Source: Neisseriaceae bacterium (GTDB taxonomy: Bacteria; Pseudomonadota; Gammaproteobacteria; Burkholderiales; Neisseriaceae). Taken from it: a stretch of DNA of 5,437 nt. Position numbers and translations under genes: made by a program. Position 1 is the first letter of the stretch. The number at the start of each line of letters is the position of its first letter. Location: the NCBI GenBank assembly GCA_017989485.1, contig JAGNPU010000156.1, positions 1 through 5,437 of the forward strand, given 5' to 3'. The notes beneath the pieces were generated by a model. That model did no database searches, was not told the origin of the DNA, and was given only the letters and a program-made list of their open reading frames with translations. Positions 1-5,437 of this stretch are shown here, one piece after another.

Positions 1-312
1 CAGGTGATTCCTTACTACCCCTTGTCGGACGACATGTTGGCCAAAATTGTGGCCTTACAGCTGAACCGCATTGTCAAACGGCTTCAAGCCAACCATGGGG
101 TGAGCTTGCAATACAGCCCAGAGGTACTGTCGTTAATCGTGTCGCGCTGTACCGAAGTAGAGTCTGGCGGCCGCATGATTGATGCGATTTTGACCAATAC
201 CGTACTGCCGAAAATCAGCCACCAGTTGTTGACCATGTCTTTGGACGCCGAACGTGTGAGCACCATCACGATCGACGTTGAGGCGTCTGATTTTGTGTAT
301 CAATATGCCTAA
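1..312 (+). CDS. tssH: T6SS ATPase TssH (ClpV), C-terminal part
   Basis: This is the 3' end (103 codons, stop TAA at 310-312) of a gene that begins left of the window; the GTG at position 4 is an internal valine codon, not a start. The visible residues form the small C-terminal subdomain of the second AAA+ module of ClpB-type ATPases. PYYPLSDDML at residues 4-13 is followed by LNRIVKRL, then RCTEVESGGRMIDAIL at about 49-64. The arginine in GGRMID (residue 58) is the expected sensor-2 residue, and NTVLPKIS at 66-73 is typical of the ClpV branch. From family knowledge, TssH is a cytoplasmic hexamer that disassembles contracted TssB/TssC sheath so that its subunits can be reused. The rhs gene starts 43 bp downstream on the same strand with no visible terminator between, so co-transcription is plausible. 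Identification as ClpV rather than ClpB rests on the CTEVESG-type wording and the Rhs neighbour. Confidence 0.9.
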   Translation, partial: QVIPYYPLSDDMLAKIVALQLNRIVKRLQANHGVSLQYSPEVLSLIVSRCTEVESGGRMIDAILTNTVLPKISHQLLTMSLDAERVSTITIDVEASDFVYQYA

Positions 313-355
313 TCGTAGGCCTTTGTTGAACTGATTCGAATGAGAGAGAGTTAAG
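313..355 (+). other. tssH-rhs intergenic gap with weak ribosome binding site
   Basis: This short spacer carries no recognisable promoter and no hairpin with a T-tract. A purine run, GAGAGAGAG (342-350), lies 5 bases before the ATG at 356 and is the only candidate ribosome binding site for the rhs gene. It is a weak match to AGGAGG. The absence of a terminator supports read-through from tssH into rhs. Confidence 0.5.
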
Positions 356-3300
356 ATGGCCACCCAAAAAATTGCCCGTAAGGACAGTCAATACCGCGTC
401 GTGTGTATGGTTCCAGACTTTTGTTTCGTGCCTGGCGTCATTCCGCCCATACCGTTTCCTCTGTACACCACCTTAGGCAGTGCCGGCGGCGTGGTCAAAC
501 ACGTCCGCCTGAATAAAAAACCAGCGTTCGTGTTTGACCAGAGCAAGGCACCCAAAACCATAGGCGATCAGGTTGGGGTACGCAAGGGGGTGGTCTCTCG
601 AACCGTCGGTAAGGCCGCCTGGCCGAAAGACAAAAGCAGCGACACCAAGATTGGCAAAAAGAAAATCATCCGCACCGGCGACATGTTTTGGATGAACGGC
701 AATTTTAGCAAGGGCAGCCGGCCTCACGTGGTCAAGCCCGTGGCCTGTAAGTGCGGCTTAGGCGTGGGTCGTCCCGTAAACCCCATCTTGGGCATTAAGG
801 TCTTGGACGACGAGGTCGATTTTACGTTTAACGGCGTGGTGCCATTGCATTGGACGCGCCAGTATTTTTCTGACGTGGGCAGCAGCAGCTGGTTGGGGCA
901 AGGGTGGTTAACGCCCTATCATAAGCGGTTACAGCGTTTAGAAGACGGTGATTTTGTCTATATTGATGAACAAAACCGTCATTTTAATCTGCCCAGCCTA
1001 TTAGAAGACGATGTGCCCGTGGCCGAGGCGGTGTTTGTTGAGGCCGAGCAAATTTATTTTGCGCGCGCCGACAATGGCCGCTTCGTCATCAGCAACGTCG
1101 ATGGTCGTCAGCACTTATTGTTTGCCCCCCTAACCCTAGGGGCTGACGACCCCGATGGCAGTACGGCAACGGATTTGGTGCTGGTGGCCATGTTGGACCA
1201 GAACGGCAACCATACTCGCCTGCTTTATGATGCCCAAACGCATCGGCCGATGGCGCTGATCGACAGCAGCGACCGCTACATCCAGTGGCATTTCGCCAAC
1301 GTGGCGCAATCGGTCAAGGCCAACGTGATCCCAAGATTGGTGGCTTTGAGCTGGGCGCCCAGCGTGCCCGAGTTTGGCGCGGTGCCCCCCGCGGGGCAGG
1401 TGTTGGTGCGGTATGACTATGATGAAGCCGGCATGCTGCGGGCGGTATTGGCCCCGGACGAAACCGTGCGGCGTCGATTCACCTATCAAAATGGGGTGAT
1501 GGTGGCGCATGAAGATGCGGCCGGTTTGATCTCGCAATATGCCTATGATGACTACAGTCCTCAGGGCAAGGTCATCCAAAACCGCACCAATTTGGGTGAG
1601 TCATGGACGTTTGCCTATCACGCCGACCATACCGTGGTGGTCGATGCGTTGGGTCGCGAAGAGCAATATCATTTTGACGCCAATCAGGAGCTGGTGCGCC
1701 ATGTCTACGCCAACGGCGAGCAGATGCTGACCGAGCGAGACCATTTGGGTCGGGCCTTGTCCATGACCGATCCCCTAGGTCGGGTCACGCGCTATCAGTA
1801 CAATTTGGCCGGTCAGGTCACCAGCATCATGACGCCCGATCAGCAAATGAGCCAAATCCTCTACGACGATCAGAATCGCCTCCATGAGGCGATAGACCCG
1901 CATGGCAACGTGCACAGCTTTAACTACGACGAAGTGGGCAACCTGGTGCATCATACCGACGCCCAAAATCAGGTGACGCGCTACGAGTACAATGAATTTG
2001 GGTTGCCGGTGTTGATCACCAACGTCACCAATGGCCAAAATGCCTTTGTGTACAACGCGCAAAAACAGTTGGTGCGCAGCGTCGATTGTAGCGGCAAGGC
2101 CACGCAATACCGATATGATGAACGAGGCCAAATGACCGCCCTCATCGATGCACTGGGGCATCAGCATGGCTACCAGTACGATGAGGACGGTTATTTGACT
2201 CGGGTGAGTCATCCCGATGGCAGCAGCCAGCAATATGTCTACGATGCGGCCGGCCGTTTGTTGCGCCACACCGACGGCATGGGTCGGCAAACCGAGTATG
2301 AATATGGGCTAGACCATTTGCCCGTACGTCGGCGCAATGCCTTGGGTGAGGTGTTTGGCTATGAGTATGACGTGGCGCGGCGTTTGACCACGTTAACGAA
2401 TGAAAATGGCGCCCAACATCACCTAGCGTATGACCGATTGAATAATTTGATTCAGCAGGTTGGGTTTGATGGTCAGGTCAGCGTCTATCATCACAATCAG
2501 GCCAATGAGCTGGTTCAGGCCAGTGAGTATGGCGTGGTGGATCCTCGCCAGCTAGACATCAAGCGCCAACCGGCTTTGCATACGGTGGTGTATCAGCGTG
2601 ACCTCATGGGCCGTTTGGTTCGTGAAGACAGCCATACGCCTCATGACTTGTATGGCGGCACCCGGTTTTATCAATACAATGACATCGGTCAGTTGATCCA
2701 GGCGCAAAGTGAACACAGCCTCATTCAGCTTGATTACGACACGGCAGGCCACATTTTACGTGAGGCCACCTGGTCGTTTGCCGAGCGGCAGGCGCGACCG
2801 ATAGAAGCCACATTATTGGACGTGCATCAGGCCAAGGTCGTCCAGTATCGCTATGATGCCCTAGGCAACCGCACCACCACCATTTTACCCGATGGCCGTC
2901 AGCTGAATTACCTCCATTATGGCAGCGGTCACGTGCATCAAATCAACCTTGATGGCGAGCTCATTAGCGACATTGAACGCGATGATTTACACCGTGAGGT
3001 GCAGCGCAGTCAAGGCGCCTTAAACAGTGATTACCAGCTTAGCCCCTTGGGCCTATTGCAAAGCCAGCACGCGACCAGACAAGCGGTGGGCGGCTTAGGC
3101 GGTCCTGACAAAACGGCGCCTTTGGTGGCGCGCGATGTGGTCCATCGTCAATATCGTTACAACAATGCGCAACAGCTGACGCAGGTGGCCGATGCCCGCT
3201 TTGGGGTGACGGCCTACGTGTATGACGCCATCGACAGGGTCATCCAAGCCGGCCAGGAAACGTTTGCCTTTGATCCGGCCAGTAACATCATCGACACCGA

Positions 3301-4465
3301 TAGGGCAGAGCAGGCGGCGAGCAGCCAACGTGACGTCAAGGGCAATAAGGTCACCGAGTATCAGGGCGTCCTGTATCGCTACGATGACTTAGGCAATATG
3401 GTGTGCCGTGAGCATCAGGCAACGGGTGAGTCGCTGCTGTTAAGCTATGACTGCCATAATCAGCTGAGTCAGGCCGTGATCGAACGGCCCAATCAGGCGC
3501 CAGAAAAGTGGCAGTATTACTATGATGCCTTTGGCCGTCGTTTGAGCAAGGTGGGTTTTGAGGCCGCCGAACAAAAGATTGAGTTTGTGTGGGAAGGCAG
3601 TCGCCTGCTGCAAGAGCAGCACCATAACGGCAGCTACACCTATGTGTATCAGCGCGAAGGCGGGTATGTGCCCTTGGCACAGCTGTTTATCCCCGCCGCA
3701 GCGCATGAAACGCTCGCCGTTAAGCCATTCATCAGCTATTGCCACACCGACCAAATTGGCCTGCCGCGCGAGATGACCAATGAGCAAGGCCAGCTGGTGT
3801 GGTATGCCCAGTATCAGACCTGGGGCGAGGTGGCCGAAGAGGTCCAAGTACAGCCCACCCATCAGCCGCTGCGCTTCCAAAACCAATACCACGATGCCGA
3901 AACCGGGCTACACTATAATCTGCTGCGCTATTATGAACCACGCCTAGGCCGCTTCATCAACCAGGACCCCGTGGGCCTGGCCGGCGGCATGAATGTGTAT
4001 CAGTATGCGCCTAACCCGATGAGTTGGATTGACCCGTTGGGGTTGTCGCCAGAGGCATTTTGGCTGACGGATCTTTTAATCGGTACGATAGATGGGGTGT
4101 CATGGAATGCTTCAGCCATTTTAGGTGCTGCAGTTGGTGCTCATGATTACATAGGTGTTAATAAGGATTCTGCGGCTTACTGGGTTGGAAGTAATATTTT
4201 AAGTAACGCACAAACCATAGTAATGGCTGGCATAGCGATTAATAGTATAGTAAATATTTCTAAAATCAATATGGATAAAGCTGAGGGATGGAGGTGTAAT
4301 TCACGAACAAGTAGAAAAACAAAGAAGAAGAGAGTTGCTGCTGTAAGAAAGAGTAAGGGAGATGCCATTAAGAACGAACTCTGGAAAGCAGGTAGTTCAA
4401 TTGCGCTCGCTTGGGGAGGGGGGCAGGCTGTTTTGGCCGCAGGTAGTGCTATGTTAGGAGGTTAA
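356..4465 (+). CDS. Rhs polymorphic T6SS effector, PAAR-like head and variable toxin tail
   Basis: A 1369-residue Rhs protein. Residues about 15-125 form a PAAR-like (DUF4150-type) domain: VPDFCFVPG, PPIPFPLYTTLG, then TGDMFWMNGNFSKGSRP. Such domains cap the VgrG spike. Residues 131-260 match the region that opens the Rhs shell (CKCGLGVGRPVNP, DFTFNGVVPLHWTRQYFSD, GWLTPYHKRL). YD repeats run from about 350 to 1065, for example YDDQNRLHEAIDPHGN, YDERGQMTALIDALGH and YDALGNRTTTILPDGR. The Rhs-associated core covers about 1127-1230: TDQIGLPREM, YHDAETGLHYNLLRYYEPRLGRF, QDPVGL, then IDPLGL. Residues 1231-1369 are the variable tail. In known Rhs effectors the repeats form a closed cocoon around the toxin, which is cut free after the second DPxGL motif. 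There is no signal peptide and no N-terminal membrane segment of the prePAAR kind, so an Eag chaperone is not expected; none is seen nearby. The ATG at 356 is chosen because it precedes the PAAR-like domain directly and has a purine-rich stretch upstream. Confidence 0.95.
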   Translation: MATQKIARKDSQYRVVCMVPDFCFVPGVIPPIPFPLYTTLGSAGGVVKHVRLNKKPAFVFDQSKAPKTIGDQVGVRKGVVSRTVGKAAWPKDKSSDTKIGKKKIIRTGDMFWMNGNFSKGSRPHVVKPVACKCGLGVGRPVNPILGIKVLDDEVDFTFNGVVPLHWTRQYFSDVGSSSWLGQGWLTPYHKRLQRLEDGDFVYIDEQNRHFNLPSLLEDDVPVAEAVFVEAEQIYFARADNGRFVISNVDGRQHLLFAPLTLGADDPDGSTATDLVLVAMLDQNGNHTRLLYDAQTHRPMALIDSSDRYIQWHFANVAQSVKANVIPRLVALSWAPSVPEFGAVPPAGQVLVRYDYDEAGMLRAVLAPDETVRRRFTYQNGVMVAHEDAAGLISQYAYDDYSPQGKVIQNRTNLGESWTFAYHADHTVVVDALGREEQYHFDANQELVRHVYANGEQMLTERDHLGRALSMTDPLGRVTRYQYNLAGQVTSIMTPDQQMSQILYDDQNRLHEAIDPHGNVHSFNYDEVGNLVHHTDAQNQVTRYEYNEFGLPVLITNVTNGQNAFVYNAQKQLVRSVDCSGKATQYRYDERGQMTALIDALGHQHGYQYDEDGYLTRVSHPDGSSQQYVYDAAGRLLRHTDGMGRQTEYEYGLDHLPVRRRNALGEVFGYEYDVARRLTTLTNENGAQHHLAYDRLNNLIQQVGFDGQVSVYHHNQANELVQASEYGVVDPRQLDIKRQPALHTVVYQRDLMGRLVREDSHTPHDLYGGTRFYQYNDIGQLIQAQSEHSLIQLDYDTAGHILREATWSFAERQARPIEATLLDVHQAKVVQYRYDALGNRTTTILPDGRQLNYLHYGSGHVHQINLDGELISDIERDDLHREVQRSQGALNSDYQLSPLGLLQSQHATRQAVGGLGGPDKTAPLVARDVVHRQYRYNNAQQLTQVADARFGVTAYVYDAIDRVIQAGQETFAFDPASNIIDTDRAEQAASSQRDVKGNKVTEYQGVLYRYDDLGNMVCREHQATGESLLLSYDCHNQLSQAVIERPNQAPEKWQYYYDAFGRRLSKVGFEAAEQKIEFVWEGSRLLQEQHHNGSYTYVYQREGGYVPLAQLFIPAAAHETLAVKPFISYCHTDQIGLPREMTNEQGQLVWYAQYQTWGEVAEEVQVQPTHQPLRFQNQYHDAETGLHYNLLRYYEPRLGRFINQDPVGLAGGMNVYQYAPNPMSWIDPLGLSPEAFWLTDLLIGTIDGVSWNASAILGAAVGAHDYIGVNKDSAAYWVGSNILSNAQTIVMAGIAINSIVNISKINMDKAEGWRCNSRTSRKTKKKRVAAVRKSKGDAIKNELWKAGSSIALAWGGGQAVLAAGSAMLGG
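4046..4462 (+). other. Rhs C-terminal tail: pre-toxin helices plus unknown toxin
   Basis: This part of the Rhs gene (residues 1231-1369) lies after the conserved DPLGL and has a different base composition: 86 G+C in 240 bases over 4141-4380 (36%), against 63% in the line at 3961-4020. Residues 1235-1300 are hydrophobic and helical-looking (LTDLLIGTIDGVSW, ASAILGAAVGAHDYIG, DSAAYWVGSN, IVMAGIAINSIVNI). The wording DG.SW...GAHDYIG...DSAAYWVGS resembles helical linkers that I recall from many Rhs and related toxins just before the toxin proper. Residues 1303-1340 are basic (TSRKTKKKRVAAVRKSKG). Residues 1346-1369 are hydrophobic and rich in glycine and alanine (ALAWGGGQAVLAAGSAMLGG). No nuclease, deaminase, ADP-ribosyltransferase or peptidase motif could be seen. 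The toxin activity is unknown; membrane damage is inferred from the composition and from the membrane-bound neighbour. Confidence 0.7.
4456..4462 (+). promoter_or_regulatory. Strong Shine-Dalgarno for the immunity gene, inside the rhs 3' end
   Basis: AGGAGGT occupies the last coding bases of the Rhs gene (its final codons read GGA GGT before TAA). It is placed 5 bases upstream of TTG at 4468. This is a near-ideal ribosome binding site, and it decides the TTG start of the next gene. The two genes are separated by only two bases, so translation of the immunity gene is likely coupled to that of the toxin. Confidence 0.85.
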
Positions 4466-4467
4466 AT

Positions 4468-4806
4468 TTGCGAAATTACTCTAAATTTATATATGAACAT
4501 AAGATTGACATTGTGTTGATCTTACTTTTGATGGCGTGTGGCTATGCTTTTTATGAATGTTCATTTAATAACTACTGCATTTCTCGTTCCGCGACGATTG
4601 TTGCACCTGGAAGTGCCATTAAATATCTTAGCTTGAGTATGTATGCTTTGATTATTTTTGCTTTGGTATGGGGATTGCAGCTAGGTATTGATTGGCAAGA
4701 TTGCCGTCATTTTTTTCGTAAAAAAGAAAAAACAGCATTGAAGCCGGTGGCGCCTCCTAAGCAAGGGCGAGTGGGCTCTAGGAAGAAAAAGAAAAAAAAG
4801 CGTTAA
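4468..4806 (+). CDS. Two-helix membrane protein, likely cognate Rhs immunity protein
   Basis: A 112-residue protein of no family I recognise. A first membrane segment spans about residues 13-29 (IDIVLILLLMACGYAF) and a second about 54-74 (LSLSMYALIIFALVWGLQLG). The loop between them (about 30-52) contains Cys31 and Cys37. The C-terminal third is strongly basic and proline-containing, ending in a run of lysines (RKKKKKKR). By the positive-inside rule both ends would be cytoplasmic and the loop periplasmic. It lies directly after the Rhs toxin tail and shares its low GC (21 of 60 bases over 4501-4560). This is the usual place for an immunity gene, and that assignment is inference from position. 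The TTG start is preferred because AGGAGGT sits 5 bases upstream; the next in-frame ATG (Met22) would remove most of the first helix. An A-rich heptamer near the 3' end may allow -1 frameshifting (see findings). Confidence 0.8.
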   Translation: MRNYSKFIYEHKIDIVLILLLMACGYAFYECSFNNYCISRSATIVAPGSAIKYLSLSMYALIIFALVWGLQLGIDWQDCRHFFRKKEKTALKPVAPPKQGRVGSRKKKKKKR

Positions 4807-5077
4807 CAGATTTAAAATGGCTGGAAAGGATAATCCTCCTAACGATCAATGATACCGTGGCGGGTAAAGCCATTGTGGATAAGTATCGTAATGATCAAAA
4901 TACGTCTATACAGGAAAGTAAGCCATACACGATGACCACGGCGTGCGCAGCACGGCGACATCATGTTTGCTATTGGCGATGGCAGGGTAATGACCCATTC
5001 ACCATTCAATAGATTGGCTTGGACAATCTCAGCCACGTTAGTTTGGTGCGGGTCTAGGAGATTAGGATGGGTAAGCG
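4807..5077 (+). pseudogene. Possible remnant of a small gene, frames broken
   Basis: This is 271 bp without a convincing intact gene. Three short open stretches follow one another in different frames. An ATG at 4817 gives MAGKDNPPNDQ and stops at 4850-4852. The frame continuing from 4848 reads NDTVAGKAIVDKYRNDQN and runs on to TAG at 5010-5012. A third frame from 4951 reads HGDIMFAIGDGRVMTHS and ends at TGA 5089-5091, inside the next gene. The protein-like wording passing from frame to frame suggests one gene of roughly 90 codons damaged by two small indels, perhaps left by an earlier effector or immunity cassette. The family was not recognised. Alternatives are a -1 frameshift extension of the immunity gene through 5009, or plain non-coding spacer. 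I see no promoter or terminator here. Confidence 0.35.
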
Positions 5078-5290
5078 ATGGCTTTAGGTGAAGTGTTGGG
5101 CGAAATCGTCATCCAGCTTCTGATTGGCGGCACGGGGGCTGGTGTGCGCTATGTTGGTTATCGGGCCTTTGGCCGAAAAAAATCCTTTGAAAAATTATTG
5201 GATCAAGAGTTTTATAATCTTGTTGTGGGGTTTGCCACGTGGGCGGCCATGATTTTTGGGCTGGTTTGGGGGTTTGGTGCTTTTGTCTGA
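5078..5290 (+). CDS. Small two-helix membrane protein, hypothetical
   Basis: A 70-residue hydrophobic protein of no family I can name with confidence. The first hydrophobic segment is about residues 6-27 (VLGEIVIQLLIGGTGAGVRY). A polar basic middle follows (FGRKKSFEKLLDQEF, 31-45), then a second segment at about 47-70 (NLVVGFATWAAMIFGLVWGF). The ATG at 5078 has TAGGA about 10 bases upstream (5063-5067), with a second TAGGAG at 5055-5060. Its GC (35 of 60 bases over 5101-5160) is like the Rhs core rather than the low-GC cassette. It is followed 20 bp after the stop by a terminator, so it is the last gene of the plus-strand unit. The motif IFGLVWG (59-65) parallels IFALVWG (63-69) of the upstream immunity candidate. 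It could be an orphan immunity-like protein or an unrelated small membrane protein. Confidence 0.65.
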   Translation: MALGEVLGEIVIQLLIGGTGAGVRYVGYRAFGRKKSFEKLLDQEFYNLVVGFATWAAMIFGLVWGFGAFV

Positions 5291-5310
5291 GCAACGTCGG
5301 CACACGATAG

Positions 5311-5337
5311 AAAACGAGCCCTAGGGCTCGTTTTTTT
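5311..5337. terminator. Palindromic intrinsic terminator, probably bidirectional
   Basis: Positions 5311-5334 form a perfect 24-base palindrome with arms AAAACGAGCC and GGCTCGTTTT around a central CTAG, followed by more T residues (T7 at 5331-5337). As RNA it folds into a GC-rich stem with a tiny loop and a U-tract. On the minus strand the A4 at 5311-5314 becomes a shorter U-tract, so it can also end the convergent gene. It lies between the stop at 5290 and the minus-strand stop at 5361. Confidence 0.9.
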
Positions 5338-5360
5338 GATGACGTTTCATCGTGGGTAGG

Positions 5361-5437
5361 CTACAGCGGTTGCGGGCAGTTTTCTACCTGCCAGTCGGTC
5401 AGGTATTCATCACGTACGTCACAGGGGTGTAGGTTTG
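5361..5437 (-). CDS. C-terminal end of a convergent gene, unidentified
   Basis: On the minus strand, a frame open from the window edge gives 24 codons and a TAG stop (complement of CTA at 5361-5363). The residues end in DEYLTDWQVENCPQPL, preceded by NLHPCDVR. The start lies beyond the right edge. Support comes from the protein-like composition, the open frame, and its position just beyond a terminator that would serve two facing genes. The stretch is too short to assign a family. A chance open frame of 24 codons cannot be excluded. Confidence 0.45.
   Translation of the reverse strand, partial: NLHPCDVRDEYLTDWQVENCPQPL

Noticed and set aside
283..296. Sequence resembling a neisserial DNA uptake word (GAGGCGTCTGA)
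   Set aside because: It does not match the core GCCGTCTGAA, occurs only once, and lies inside tssH; it was not used as evidence for the host.
1125..1141. Short hairpin CCCCTA / TAGGGG with a 4-base loop
   Set aside because: It lies inside the Rhs coding sequence and has no T-tract; a role as terminator is unlikely and it may be chance.
1136..1579. Minus-strand open frame of 147 codons
   Set aside because: Antisense shadow of the Rhs gene; histidine- and arginine-rich composition typical of a reversed coding frame.
1775..2290. Minus-strand open frame of 171 codons inside the Rhs gene
   Set aside because: It lies antisense to the YD-repeat region, whose biased codon pattern keeps other frames open. 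The translation has no recognisable domain, and the plus-strand frame is clearly the real one.
1400..3550. Possible DNA tandem repeats or CRISPR-like array in the repetitive region
   Set aside because: The repetition is at protein level (YD repeats of about 20 residues) with divergent DNA; there are no constant direct repeats with spacers.
3440..3892. Minus-strand open frame of 150 codons
   Set aside because: Antisense shadow of the Rhs core, with no family resemblance.
4839..5036. Minus-strand open frame of 65 codons in the gap after the immunity gene
   Set aside because: Considered as a real small gene because the area lacks another. The translation (MAEIVQANLLNGEWVITLPS and on) shows no family resemblance, no clear ribosome binding site was found, and the plus-strand frames look more protein-like.
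5067..5087. ATG at 5067 as a start for the last small gene
   Set aside because: It is in another frame and gives only six codons (MGKRWL) before a stop; ATG at 5078 opens the 70-codon frame.

Overview
The window reads as the downstream end of a type VI secretion (T6SS) locus in a Gram-negative bacterium, probably a proteobacterium. The main body is around 50-63% GC in the lines I counted, favours TTG for leucine, and contains at least eleven CTAG tetramers. CTAG is usually rare in enteric bacteria, so an enteric host looks unlikely. A Neisseriaceae-like or other beta/gamma-proteobacterial host is possible, but the sequence does not settle this.

Layout on the plus strand: (1) the last 103 codons of the T6SS sheath-recycling ATPase TssH/ClpV (1-312); (2) a 43-bp gap with no obvious terminator; (3) a 1369-residue Rhs polymorphic effector (356-4465) with an N-terminal PAAR-like spike domain, a long YD-repeat shell, the conserved Rhs core ending in DPLGL, and a variable C-terminal tail of 139 residues; (4) two bases later, a 112-residue two-helix membrane protein started by TTG (4468-4806), the likely cognate immunity protein; (5) 271 bp that look like a broken small gene, or a possible frameshift extension (4807-5077); (6) a 70-residue two-helix membrane protein (5078-5290), possibly a second, orphan immunity-like gene; (7) a strong palindromic terminator (5311-5337). 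On the minus strand, (8) the last 24 codons of a convergent gene enter from the right edge (5361-5437).

How the parts likely work together: the T6SS fires an effector whose PAAR-like head sits on the VgrG spike. The YD shell encloses the tail, which is probably freed by self-cleavage after DPLGL. The neighbouring membrane protein protects the producer and its kin. GC content drops to about 36% in most of the tail and about 35% in the immunity gene, as expected for a toxin/immunity cassette acquired by exchange. The tail matches no toxin family I recognise. Its hydrophobic and basic make-up, paired with an inner-membrane immunity candidate, makes it the most interesting item here. A membrane-acting mechanism is inference only.
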